A model generated the notes under the pieces. That model was not told the DNA's origin and did not search any database. It saw only the letters and a program-made list of their open reading frames with translations. A stretch of DNA of 64,000 nt. Origin: an uncultured Helicobacteraceae bacterium (GTDB lineage Bacteria; Campylobacterota; Campylobacteria; Campylobacterales; Helicobacteraceae). The DNA lies in assembly GCA_944323885.1 (NCBI GenBank), contig CALUUD010000002.1:310001-374000 (forward strand). The letters are read 5' to 3'. The stretch's first letter is position 1. Every line of letters begins with the position of its first letter. Positions 45,493 to 54,155 of the stretch are shown in pieces. The translations under genes and the position numbers were made by a program.

Positions 45493-47064
45493 ATGAATAA
45501 GATAGAGATAAAAAATATTGCAATAATTAAAATTTGTATTATTGTAGTATCTATGTTTTACTTTATTAATGCTTCAGGTTTTAGACTACCAGAGCAAAGT
45601 CTAAATGGGACAGCTCTTAATTCTGCTTATATTGCAGGGGCATATGGTGCTGATGCTACATATTATAATCCTGCAAATATGAGCTTGGGTATGGAAAGTG
45701 ATAATTATTCATTTGCATTAGATGGCACTATGATCTTTATTCCAGGATTTAGCTTTGATACTGTAAATAGAAATTATGGTGTAAATGTTACAGCAAGTGG
45801 TATTGCTGGTGCATTTGCTAATGGACATTTTTGTGAAGAAAATGGTTCTTCAATAAAAGTAAGTAATACTGCCCAACCTAGAGTTGTATGTGGTAGTCAA
45901 AATGTAAGTGGTAGTGCAAAGACAACGATACAACCTGTGCCAAAATTTTTCTTTAAATCTCGTTCTTATAAATTACCATCTGATATAAAAATAAATTATG
46001 GTATATCTTTTACTACCCCATCTGGTCTTTCTATGGATTGGGATGGAGAAGGTGGTAGATTTTTAGATGATGTTGGTATTGCCATGCTTGAATTCAATCC
46101 TGTTGTAAGTGTTTCTTGGAATGATTTCATATCATTTGGTGGAGGTTTTAGAGCTATTTATACATCTGGTAGTTTTAATAATACTCTTTATGTGCCATAC
46201 AAAACTACTATAGATACCGAAATATCTTTATCACCATGGTTACCAAGTATTCCTGTTTCAATAACATCAGAAGGAACTACAAGAGTAGAGCAAACATCAA
46301 GTGCTTCTGATTGGGGTTTTGGTTATAATCTAGCATTAACTATTAAGCCATTTGTATTTATAGATAATGATTTTTTAAAAAATACTACTTTTGCTGTAAC
46401 ATATAGAAATAAAGTTAGCTGGGAGATGACTGGTAGGTTATCTGCAAAATCTTATATATATCAAGGTTCCGGTACTGGTCCTACCGGAACTCTAGTAGAG
46501 GGTTACATTGGCATGGATGCGGATTTGACACTTTTTGCTGATTTGCCTACGATATTAAATATTGGAATTGCTCAAGATTTTGATAATTTTAGATTAGAAT
46601 TTGTATATGAAAGAACTTTTTATAGCAGTGCTAGGATATTTGAATTTGGATATGCAAATCAAGTTTTTGATAAATCTAATCTAACTGGTTCAAGTACTGC
46701 AATTGGACAAATTGATCCAGAATCTATGCTAGGAGCAGCAGATTATTCTGCTGTTGCTTATGGAAATGGCTGGAAAGATGCAGATGCATTTCGTTTAGGA
46801 TTGACTTATTTTGGTGAAAACTATAAATTCATGGGTAGTTTGGCATATGATAGAACACCTGCTCCACAAGGTAAATTTGGAATACCTGATGCAGATGCAT
46901 ATATGATAGGATTTGGTGCTAGAAGAAATTTTTTTGATCATCAATTAGATGTAGGTGTTGGATATTCACTAGCTCTAAAAGATAATAGAAAGAGTTTTAT
47001 AGTATCCCATGATGGGTTTGGACAACTCCATTTGTTAACAATAGGTGCAAAATATAATTGGTGA
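45493..47064 (+). CDS. FadL/OmpP1-type outer membrane transport protein
   Basis: A 523 aa outer-membrane barrel. A signal peptide (about residues 12-30, ending Ile-Asn-Ala-Ser-Gly) is followed by Phe-Arg-Leu-Pro-Glu-Gln-Ser, the FadL N-terminal hatch motif, and Ala-Asp-Ala-Thr-Tyr-Tyr-Asn-Pro-Ala-Asn-Met (about 55-65), then many beta strands up to a terminal Tyr-Asn-Trp. FadL proteins take up long-chain fatty acids and other hydrophobic compounds by lateral diffusion. The same family exists in H. pylori. AAGGAATTT precedes the ATG. It is a single-gene unit. Confidence 0.9.
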   Translation: MNKIEIKNIAIIKICIIVVSMFYFINASGFRLPEQSLNGTALNSAYIAGAYGADATYYNPANMSLGMESDNYSFALDGTMIFIPGFSFDTVNRNYGVNVTASGIAGAFANGHFCEENGSSIKVSNTAQPRVVCGSQNVSGSAKTTIQPVPKFFFKSRSYKLPSDIKINYGISFTTPSGLSMDWDGEGGRFLDDVGIAMLEFNPVVSVSWNDFISFGGGFRAIYTSGSFNNTLYVPYKTTIDTEISLSPWLPSIPVSITSEGTTRVEQTSSASDWGFGYNLALTIKPFVFIDNDFLKNTTFAVTYRNKVSWEMTGRLSAKSYIYQGSGTGPTGTLVEGYIGMDADLTLFADLPTILNIGIAQDFDNFRLEFVYERTFYSSARIFEFGYANQVFDKSNLTGSSTAIGQIDPESMLGAADYSAVAYGNGWKDADAFRLGLTYFGENYKFMGSLAYDRTPAPQGKFGIPDADAYMIGFGARRNFFDHQLDVGVGYSLALKDNRKSFIVSHDGFGQLHLLTIGAKYNW

Positions 47065-47208
47065 TTTAATTAATATGTTGCATTTTAGTATTATTAATTT
47101 TCATATTTATACAAAATTATTATATTAAGTTATCATTTGATTAGTTCATTTATATTAATATTTTAATCTCTAACATATCTAATATGATTTAAATTTAAAA
47201 GGTATTTT

Positions 47209-49116
47209 ATGAAATATAATATTACAAGAAGAGATTTTTTAAATGGTGTAGCAGTTGGTGTGGTTGCTGGTATGTCTCCATTGCAAATTTTGTATGGAAA
47301 AGATGAAAAAATTACAGAATATACAAAAGACTGCTATCCTCCAAAGCTATTGGGACTTAGAGGAAGTAATGATGCTAGCTTTGAATTTGCTCATATGCTT
47401 AGAGATGGAGAAAGATTTAATCTTAAAGATATAAAACCAAAAGAAGAATATGATTTGGTTGTTGTTGGTGCTGGGATAAGTGGCCTTGCTGCTGCTTGTT
47501 TTTATCAAAATAAATTTGGTAAAGATAAAAAAATATTAATACTTGATAATCATGATGATTTTGGAGGGCATGCAAGGCGTAATGAAATAGATCTTAAAGA
47601 TGGAACTATTTTAAGCTATGGAGGAAGTGAGAGCTTTCAATCACCAAAGGCATTATTTTCAAAAGAAGTAAATGAATTATTGTTTAGTTTAGGAATTGAT
47701 ACAGATGGATTAGCAAAAAGATTTGATAGAAATTTTTATCCTGATTTAGGTTTAAGTCGCGGTGTGTATTTTTCTAAAGAGCAATTTGGTATAGATAAAG
47801 TTGTTAATGGAAATCCAAGAAAAGTTATTTGTGATGATATAGATGAATCTAGATTTAATGCCAAAAGTATTGATGAATTTATTTCAGAATTTCCATTATC
47901 AAATAAAGATAAAGAGGCTTTAATATCACTTTTTAAAGATAAAATAGATTATTTGGATAATATGGATTCTAAACAGAAAGAGTATTATATAGCAAAAACA
48001 AGTTATATGGATTTTTTAAAAGAAAAAGTAAAACTATCTAATGAAGCTATTGCATTTTTTGAAGGTATAACAGATGATTTTTTAGCTCTTGGAATTGATG
48101 CTATATCTTGTCAAGATGCTAGAATATCCCTATTACCTGGATTTGATGGTTTAAATTTAGAAGAGCTAAGCAATGAAGAAAAAGCAGAAATAGAAGAGCC
48201 ATACATTTACCATGGAGCTGATGGAAATGCTACAGTAGCTAGACTTATGGTAAAAAGATTAATACCAAATATTACACCATCAAAGCAAAATATGGATGAT
48301 ATAACGCTTGCTTATTTTGATTATTCTCAACTTGATTTACCTAACAATAAAGTAAAGATTAGATTAAATAGTACGGTAATTAATGTTGAAAATGAAGAAA
48401 ATGGTGCGTTAGTTAGTTATGTTACAAAAAATGGAATTAGTAAAGTTAAATCAAAAAAAGTCGTGATGGCTGGATATAATAGTATGATACCATACATAAT
48501 ACCTGCACTTCCACAAGAACAAAAAGAGGCTTTAAGTAAAAATGTTAAAACTTCTTTGTTGCACACAAAAGTTGTAATAAATAATTGGGAGCCTTTTATA
48601 AAACTTGGTGTGCATGAAGTTTATTCTCCAAAAATGCCATATTCTAGAACAAAACTTGATTATCCTGTAGATATAGGAGGTTATCATCATCCAAGAGATC
48701 CTAAAAAACCAATATGTATACATATGGTATCTTCGCCACAAACTTTAGCTGTGATGCAGGGTATCGATTTGTCTGGCTTAAATGCAAGAGAAAGGGCTAG
48801 AGTAGGGCGTAATGTATTGATTACTATGACTTTTGATGATCATGAAAAGATAATTAGAGAGCAATTACAAGGAATGCTAGGTAGTGCTGGATTTAATCAT
48901 GAAAGGGATATTTTAGCAATAGTTGTAAATAGATGGGGACATTGTTATTCATACACATATAATAGTTTATATGATGATGAAGAAGAAAGTGAGCAAATAA
49001 TAAAACTTGCAAAGAAGCCATTTGGGAATATTGTGATTGCAAATTCAGATTCTGCTTGGAGTGCATATATGCATAGTGCCATAGATGAAGCATATCGTGC
49101 AATAAATGAGTTATAG
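47209..49116 (+). CDS. Tat-exported FAD-dependent oxidoreductase (spermidine dehydrogenase-like)
   Basis: A 635 aa flavoprotein. The N-terminus Thr-Arg-Arg-Asp-Phe-Leu (about 4-9) plus a hydrophobic stretch is a twin-arginine signal, so it is exported folded with its cofactor. The FAD-binding Rossmann motif Val-Gly-Ala-Gly-Ile-Ser-Gly-Leu-Ala (about 86-94), with Asn-His-Asp-Asp-Phe-Gly-Gly-His-Ala-Arg (about 115-124), follows the amine-oxidase pattern. Size, Tat signal and overall look resemble Pseudomonas spermidine dehydrogenase SpdH, but the substrate cannot be read off. It ends in a strong hairpin terminator and is a single gene. Confidence 0.75.
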   Translation: MKYNITRRDFLNGVAVGVVAGMSPLQILYGKDEKITEYTKDCYPPKLLGLRGSNDASFEFAHMLRDGERFNLKDIKPKEEYDLVVVGAGISGLAAACFYQNKFGKDKKILILDNHDDFGGHARRNEIDLKDGTILSYGGSESFQSPKALFSKEVNELLFSLGIDTDGLAKRFDRNFYPDLGLSRGVYFSKEQFGIDKVVNGNPRKVICDDIDESRFNAKSIDEFISEFPLSNKDKEALISLFKDKIDYLDNMDSKQKEYYIAKTSYMDFLKEKVKLSNEAIAFFEGITDDFLALGIDAISCQDARISLLPGFDGLNLEELSNEEKAEIEEPYIYHGADGNATVARLMVKRLIPNITPSKQNMDDITLAYFDYSQLDLPNNKVKIRLNSTVINVENEENGALVSYVTKNGISKVKSKKVVMAGYNSMIPYIIPALPQEQKEALSKNVKTSLLHTKVVINNWEPFIKLGVHEVYSPKMPYSRTKLDYPVDIGGYHHPRDPKKPICIHMVSSPQTLAVMQGIDLSGLNARERARVGRNVLITMTFDDHEKIIREQLQGMLGSAGFNHERDILAIVVNRWGHCYSYTYNSLYDDEEESEQIIKLAKKPFGNIVIANSDSAWSAYMHSAIDEAYRAINEL

Positions 49117-49166
49117 TCTACATCTCTTTGAAATCAATTATTGTGCAACAATTATTGATATAAAAT

Positions 49167-49201
49167 GATTTAGATTCTATGGTTTTTATAGAATCTAAAT
49201 C
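49167..49201 (+). terminator. Rho-independent terminator after the Tat flavoprotein gene
   Basis: GATTTAGATTCTAT (49167-49180) and its exact reverse complement (49188-49201) flank a 7-nt loop GGTTTTT, and TATCTTTTATTTTTTT follows. It is 51 bp after the stop. The two arms carry AGATTCT and AGAATCT, like the hairpin at 22062. Confidence 0.75.
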
Positions 49202-49339
49202 TATCTTTTATTTTTTTGATTTATTGATTTAAAGATATAAATTACCTCATAAATTAGTTATCTATAATATATTTTAGATATTTTATGTTAATATACTTAA
49301 CAAGTAAAAATATTAAGGGCATGTTTAAGGAGATATTTA

Positions 49340-51361
49340 ATGAAACTTAATATAAAAGCTAAAGTAGTCTTAGTTTCTAGTATAGTAGTAATTATAGCTG
49401 TAATATCACTAAGTTTTATTAGTATGACAATGAATAAGTCAAATACAATTGCTAGATTTACAGAAACACAAGCAAATGAGCTTAGAATTATTAATAGGCT
49501 TATTCAAAATACCAATATGGGATCTAAAATCGCATTAGATGGTTTGTTGCATGAAATAAAATCTATGTCAATAAGTGAAATTGACACACCTGATAAATTA
49601 ATATCAAAAGTTGGACCTTTGCTAAAAACACATCAATTATCTACTGGTGCTTTGTTAACATATATTGGTTTACCAGATGGTAGGTTTGCAAAATATACAC
49701 CAGATTCAGATAAATCATATGTTGTTTCAGGTGGTGCTGGATCGTCAATTGATGTGACAACTAGATCATGGTATAAAGGTGCAATTGAAGCTGATGGTTT
49801 ATTTCAATCAACTGTATATGAAGATCAAATTACAGGAATGAGTTGTTTTACATATGCTATACCTGTTAAGATTAATGGAAAGGTTGTAGCTGTTCTTGGT
49901 ATAGATATACTTCTTAGTGATTTGCAAAAGAATTTTGATAAAATTAGCGAAGAAAATGATGCGCATATTTTTGTTCTAGATTCTAGCAATACCCCATATG
50001 CAGCAACAGATAAGAGTATAGTTTTAAAACATGATCAGTTATTTACTCATATTGCAAATCAAGCAAAACAAATAGATAATCTTAAGCCATTTACTTATAA
50101 TGATAAGGCTGGTGAGAAATATGCTCAATGTTTAAGTTATGATGATGCTAATTTTGCAAATTATACACTTTGCAGTGTGGAAGATGTTGCAGGTATAGAA
50201 GAACCAATATTTAAAGCTAGTGTTATTCAGATTCTATTAGGTGTGGTGTTTGCTATTGTTTCTAGCATTATATTATACTTCCTTATAAATTATTTACTTA
50301 AACCTATTGAACTAATACAAAAAGGTTTAGATTCATTTTTTTCTTATCTTAATCATGAAAGCAAGGTTGCACATCCTATACAAATTAAAGCAAATGATGA
50401 ACTTGGTGATATGGCAAAAGCAATTAATATCAATATTAATAAGATTCAAGATTCTTTGAAACAAGATGAAGAAGCTATTATGCAGTCTGCAGAAACTGCA
50501 AAAGCTATAGAATCTGGTGATTTAACTGCAAGAATTGTAAAAAATCCTGCAAATCCAAAACTCATAGAATTGAAAAGTGTTTTAAATAAAATGCTTGATG
50601 TATTGCAAAACAAGGTTGGTAGTGATATGAATGAAATAAATAGAGTATTTAATTTATACAAAGCACTTGATTTTGCAACAGAAGTAAAAGATGCCAAGGG
50701 TGAAGTTGAAGTAACAACAAATATATTAGGTCAAGAAATAAGAAATATGCTTACTACTTCAGAAAAATATGCTAAAGATCTAGTAAAACAAACAGATACA
50801 TTACAAGAAACTATGAAGAAATTATTAGAAGGAAGCTCATCGCAAGCAAGCTCATTGCAACAATCTGCTGCAGCTATAGAAGAAATTGCAAGCTCTATGC
50901 AAAATGTTAGTCACAAAACTGCAGAAGTAACGCAACAAGCAGAGGATATTAAAGGTATCGTAGGTGTTATAAAGGATATAGCAGATCAAACAAATTTGCT
51001 AGCACTAAATGCAGCAATCGAGGCAGCAAGAGCTGGAGAACATGGTAGAGGTTTTGCTGTAGTTGCTGATGAAGTAAGGAAATTAGCTGAAAGAACTGGT
51101 AAGTCTCTAAGTGAAATAGAAGCAAATATTAATATTTTAGTCCAAGGTATTAATGATATGAGTGAAGCTATTAATGAGCAAACCCAAGGTGTAGGACAGA
51201 TTAATCAAGCTGTTTCAAAATTAGAGAGTATTACTCATGATAATGTAGAAGTTGCAAATACTACTAATAATATTACATTAAAAGTAAATGGTATAGCTAG
51301 TGATATTTTGAAAGATGTGAATAAAAAGAAGTTTAAAACAAATGAAGAAGAGGCGATTTAA
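49340..51361 (+). CDS. Methyl-accepting chemotaxis protein with dCache-type sensor
   Basis: A 673 aa chemoreceptor. It has membrane segment 1 (about 8-30), a periplasmic double-Cache domain (about 35-290) with Thr-Thr-Arg-Ser-Trp-Tyr-Lys-Gly-Ala (about 140) and Gly-Ile-Asp-Ile (about 183), segment 2 (about 296-320), a HAMP-like linker, and the cytoplasmic signalling domain. The hairpin tip [18 protein letters not shown] is at about 550-567. The Arg-x-Trp-Tyr and Asp residues fit the known amino-acid-binding dCache pattern, so an amino acid ligand is a reasonable guess. No terminal CheR pentapeptide is seen. TAAGGAG precedes the ATG. Confidence 0.93.
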   Translation: MKLNIKAKVVLVSSIVVIIAVISLSFISMTMNKSNTIARFTETQANELRIINRLIQNTNMGSKIALDGLLHEIKSMSISEIDTPDKLISKVGPLLKTHQLSTGALLTYIGLPDGRFAKYTPDSDKSYVVSGGAGSSIDVTTRSWYKGAIEADGLFQSTVYEDQITGMSCFTYAIPVKINGKVVAVLGIDILLSDLQKNFDKISEENDAHIFVLDSSNTPYAATDKSIVLKHDQLFTHIANQAKQIDNLKPFTYNDKAGEKYAQCLSYDDANFANYTLCSVEDVAGIEEPIFKASVIQILLGVVFAIVSSIILYFLINYLLKPIELIQKGLDSFFSYLNHESKVAHPIQIKANDELGDMAKAINININKIQDSLKQDEEAIMQSAETAKAIESGDLTARIVKNPANPKLIELKSVLNKMLDVLQNKVGSDMNEINRVFNLYKALDFATEVKDAKGEVEVTTNILGQEIRNMLTTSEKYAKDLVKQTDTLQETMKKLLEGSSSQASSLQQSAAAIEEIASSMQNVSHKTAEVTQQAEDIKGIVGVIKDIADQTNLLALNAAIEAARAGEHGRGFAVVADEVRKLAERTGKSLSEIEANINILVQGINDMSEAINEQTQGVGQINQAVSKLESITHDNVEVANTTNNITLKVNGIASDILKDVNKKKFKTNEEEAI

Positions 51362-51369
51362 AGTAGGGA

Positions 51370-51398
51370 TACATTTCTAGAGCATACCTAGAAATGTA
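51370..51398. promoter_or_regulatory. Perfect 11-bp inverted repeat upstream of the AraC gene
   Basis: TACATTTCTAG (51370-51380) and its reverse complement (51388-51398) flank 7 nt, 14 bp before the araC-type start. No T run follows, so it does not look like a standard terminator. It could be an operator for the regulator or an mRNA hairpin acting on its translation. Confidence 0.4.
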
Positions 51399-51411
51399 AC
51401 ATATAGTTTAT

Positions 51412-52320
51412 ATGGATTTAATTTTTAGTTTTCCAAAAGATTTACAAAAAATATTTAATAATATTTCCTTCACTAGTGATCACTTTGCATTCTCTGTATA
51501 TACTCAAGAAATAAGTCATATAAAACCTGTACAAGTATATACTAGTATGCATTCATTAATATTAGTGCAAAGTGGAGAAAAATACATTTATACGAAAAAT
51601 GGTAACTATAAAATTTCTGCTGGACAAGGTTTATTTTTAAAATCTGATTCATATAAATTAAGTAATATAGTAACGGGAGATAATCCATATAAGGCTATAT
51701 TGCTTTTTTTTGATAATACACTTTTAATTGAAACAATATCAAAGTCTAATATTTTTCATATGCTAAATGATATAAAAAATCAAGAAAGTGATATTTTTAC
51801 TTTAAATACATCTAAAATTCTTGTAACAATCACTGAAAGTTTTGAAACATATATTCATACTATAAACAATACATCATCATGTGTATATACAATACTTCCA
51901 TTAGTAAAACATAAATTTGAAGAGTTATTTTTATATTTAAGTTTAGAATATAGTGATATTTTTTGTGAATTTGTTAGAAATATTATGAAAGAGCATAATT
52001 TAAATATAGACATGATATCACTTTTAGATGGTAAAGAATATCTAAATGTTTCTGAGATGGCTAAAATTATAAATACGGATCAAGCAAGCTTTAGCCGTAA
52101 ATTTAAATCTATTTTTGGATTAAGTCCTAAAAATTGGATTGATGAAAAAAGATTTGATAGAGCTATAGCATTACTTCAAAGTTCTAATAAAAATATCCAA
52201 GAAATTTGCTTAGAATGTGGATTTAGTTCTCCATCATGGTTTATTGAAAGATTTAAAAAACGATACAATCAAACTCCAAAACAATATCAGAAATCAAAAA
52301 ACTTGTATTTTTTATCATAA
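51412..52320 (+). CDS. AraC-family transcriptional regulator
   Basis: A 302 aa protein. The N-terminal part (about 1-190) is a cupin-like effector domain with a Gly-Gln-Gly-Leu-Phe-Leu element (about 70-75), as in AraC_N-type regulators. The C-terminal part has two helix-turn-helix units: Leu-Asn-Val-Ser-Glu-Met-Ala-Lys (about 210) and Ile-Gln-Glu-Ile-Cys-Leu-Glu-Cys-Gly-Phe-Ser-Ser-Pro-Ser-Trp-Phe (about 262-277), the AraC signature. No Shine-Dalgarno sequence is evident before ATG 51412. It lies 50 bp after the chemoreceptor and 71 bp before the beta-propeller gene. AraC regulators are uncommon in Helicobacter. The target is unknown. Confidence 0.9.
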   Translation: MDLIFSFPKDLQKIFNNISFTSDHFAFSVYTQEISHIKPVQVYTSMHSLILVQSGEKYIYTKNGNYKISAGQGLFLKSDSYKLSNIVTGDNPYKAILLFFDNTLLIETISKSNIFHMLNDIKNQESDIFTLNTSKILVTITESFETYIHTINNTSSCVYTILPLVKHKFEELFLYLSLEYSDIFCEFVRNIMKEHNLNIDMISLLDGKEYLNVSEMAKIINTDQASFSRKFKSIFGLSPKNWIDEKRFDRAIALLQSSNKNIQEICLECGFSSPSWFIERFKKRYNQTPKQYQKSKNLYFLS

Positions 52321-52391
52321 AAATAATACAAAATATTATTTTATCCTGTAATAATGTCTAATGTAATTCATTAATATTTTAAGGAGAAAAA

Positions 52392-53246
52392 ATGCTAAAA
52401 AAGAAACTTAATTTTTTTGTTTTATCTACAATACTATTTTGTAGCCTATCACTACAAGCTAAGGAATTTGATGGTTTTGCTAGTCCAGAAAGTATATATG
52501 GTAATAAACATGGTATTTTTGTTAGTAATGTAGGAAAAGAATTATTACCACTAGAAAAGGATAATGATGGTTTTATTTCAAAATTAGATTCAAATGGAAA
52601 TGTCATAGAAAAAAAATTTATAAGTAATTTAAATGCGCCAAAAGGAATGAATAGCATAGATGATATTCTTTATGTAGCTGACATTGATACTATAAAAGGT
52701 TTTGATCTAAATAATAAAAAAGAAGTATTTAATTTACCAATAAAAAATGCAGTGTTCTTAAATGCTATAGAAGTTTTAGATAACAATACATTATTAGTAA
52801 GCGATACAGGTACTGGAATAATCCATGTAATTGATATAGATAATAATAAATATGATACTTTTGTAAAATTAGATTCTAAATTTGGTGGTCCAAATGGATT
52901 ATTACTTGATAAAAATAATAATCGTTTGATTGTTGTTGGCTATGATCCTGCAGGTAAATCTAAAGGTAGTGTAGTTGCAATTGATTTAAATAATAAAAAA
53001 CAATTAGCAATTACCAAACCACTTGGTGCTCTTGATGGTATAGTGTTTGCAAAAAATGGAGATATGCTTGTTAGTGATTGGGGAGAAGATTTAAAAGGAG
53101 TTATATATAGAATTGATAAAAATGGAAATGTAAAAACTATAAAAATGGATTTTATAAAAGGACCTGCAGATATGTTTTCTGATGGAAAAAATCTTTGGAT
53201 ACCTAAAATGGCTGAATCTAAGATTTTAAAAGTAAATCTTCCATAA
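52392..53246 (+). CDS. Exported beta-propeller protein (SMP-30/NHL-like)
   Basis: A 284 aa protein. A clear signal peptide (about residues 1-23, ending Leu-Gln-Ala) is followed by repeats of about 40-45 residues with Asp and Gly-Asn-Val turns: for example Ser-Lys-Leu-Asp-Ser-Asn-Gly-Asn-Val (about 60), Gly-Gly-Pro-Asn-Gly-Leu-Leu (about 165) and Ile-Asp-Lys-Asn-Gly-Asn-Val (about 240). This is the pattern of a six-bladed SMP-30/gluconolactonase or NHL propeller in the periplasm. No enzymatic role can be claimed. AAGGAG precedes the ATG. It is directly downstream of the AraC regulator, which might control it. Confidence 0.75.
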   Translation: MLKKKLNFFVLSTILFCSLSLQAKEFDGFASPESIYGNKHGIFVSNVGKELLPLEKDNDGFISKLDSNGNVIEKKFISNLNAPKGMNSIDDILYVADIDTIKGFDLNNKKEVFNLPIKNAVFLNAIEVLDNNTLLVSDTGTGIIHVIDIDNNKYDTFVKLDSKFGGPNGLLLDKNNNRLIVVGYDPAGKSKGSVVAIDLNNKKQLAITKPLGALDGIVFAKNGDMLVSDWGEDLKGVIYRIDKNGNVKTIKMDFIKGPADMFSDGKNLWIPKMAESKILKVNLP

Positions 53247-53251
53247 CTACA

Positions 53252-53283
53252 ATTTACATACATTTTATAAAATGTATGTAAAT
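53252..53283. repeat. Perfect 32-bp palindrome
   Basis: ATTTACATACATTTTA (53252-53267) is followed directly by its exact reverse complement (53268-53283), with no spacer. It is 6 bp after the stop of the propeller gene and about 37 bp upstream of the candidate thiF -10 box. There is no clean T tail. It may be a terminator, or an operator near the thiF promoter. Confidence 0.6.
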
Positions 53284-53319
53284 AAATTCTTTTCATACCT
53301 ACTATTTTTTTATTTGTGT

Positions 53320-53325
53320 TATAAT
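53320..53325 (+). promoter_or_regulatory. Candidate -10 box of thiF
   Basis: TATAAT preceded by TTGTGT lies 28 bp before the TTG start of thiF. It is close to the 32-bp palindrome, which would overlap the upstream part of the promoter. Confidence 0.5.
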
Positions 53326-53353
53326 CTAGTCCTGTTAAAAAAAGGAGTTGTAA

Positions 53354-54151
53354 TTGAAAATTAAATTTAATGGTAAAGAAATAGATACACAAATTACTAA
53401 TAGTCAAGATTTTTTCATGCAAAATAGTAATAATAGCAGCGATGTTTGGATTATTAATGGTTTTGCTACAAAAGAAAAATATGAGTTAAAAGAATTTGAT
53501 GAATTATTTTGTATACCAAAAGATACTCTCCCTCCAAAAGATGCTCTTGATGCAATGATGAGAGCAAGACATACACCAAAACTTCATGATAAACTAAAAA
53601 AATGTAGTGTTGCTGTATGTGGATTAGGTGGACTTGGATCACATATTTCAATAATGTTAGCAAGAAGTGGCATAGGTAGATTAAATTTAATAGATTTTGA
53701 TATTGTTGAACCAAGTAATCTCAATCGTCAGTCATATATGGTAGATGATTTAGGTAAGTTTAAAACAGAAGCATTAAAGCAGCAAATATTAAAAATTAAT
53801 CCATTTATTGAGATTTGTACTCATACAACAAAAATAGAAGAATCAAATATTAAAGATTTATTTATTTTAGATGATATTGTTTGTGAGGCATTTGATAGTG
53901 CAGCAGCAAAAGCTATGTTAGCTCAAAACTTTCATAGATATTTTAAAGATAAAGTTCTTATTTGTGGATCTGGTTTAGCTGGATATGGAAATTCTAATAG
54001 TATAAAAACAAGAAAAATTGCTAATAATTTTTATGTTTGTGGTGATTTAACAAGTGCAGCAAAACCTGGAAATGGTCTTATGGCACCAAGGGTTAATATA
54101 TGTGCAGGACATCAAGCAAATCTAGTATTAGAATTGCTTGCAAATAAGTAA
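53354..54151 (+). CDS. thiF: ThiF-type adenylyltransferase with ThiS-like N-terminal domain
   Basis: A 265 aa E1-like enzyme that adenylates the C-terminus of the sulfur carrier ThiS. The N-terminal 65 residues look like a ThiS/ubiquitin-like fold (starting Lys-Ile-Lys-Phe-Asn-Gly-Lys-Glu-Ile) but without the terminal Gly-Gly. The catalytic part has Gly-Leu-Gly-Gly-Leu-Gly-Ser-His (about 91-98), Asp-Phe-Asp-Ile-Val-Glu-Pro-Ser-Asn-Leu-Asn-Arg-Gln (about 114-126) and a catalytic-type Asp in Glu-Ala-Phe-Asp-Ser-Ala. It matches the family 2 ThiF proteins found in Campylobacter. It starts at TTG 53354 with AAGGAG upstream. It stands alone; other thi genes except thiL are elsewhere. Confidence 0.85.
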   Translation: MKIKFNGKEIDTQITNSQDFFMQNSNNSSDVWIINGFATKEKYELKEFDELFCIPKDTLPPKDALDAMMRARHTPKLHDKLKKCSVAVCGLGGLGSHISIMLARSGIGRLNLIDFDIVEPSNLNRQSYMVDDLGKFKTEALKQQILKINPFIEICTHTTKIEESNIKDLFILDDIVCEAFDSAAAKAMLAQNFHRYFKDKVLICGSGLAGYGNSNSIKTRKIANNFYVCGDLTSAAKPGNGLMAPRVNICAGHQANLVLELLANK

Positions 54152-54155
54152 ATAA

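Noticed and set aside
52940-53422. 160-codon open frame on the minus strand
   Set aside because: It lies over the exported propeller gene and the thiF start, has no family likeness and is the reverse of codon-biased sequence.
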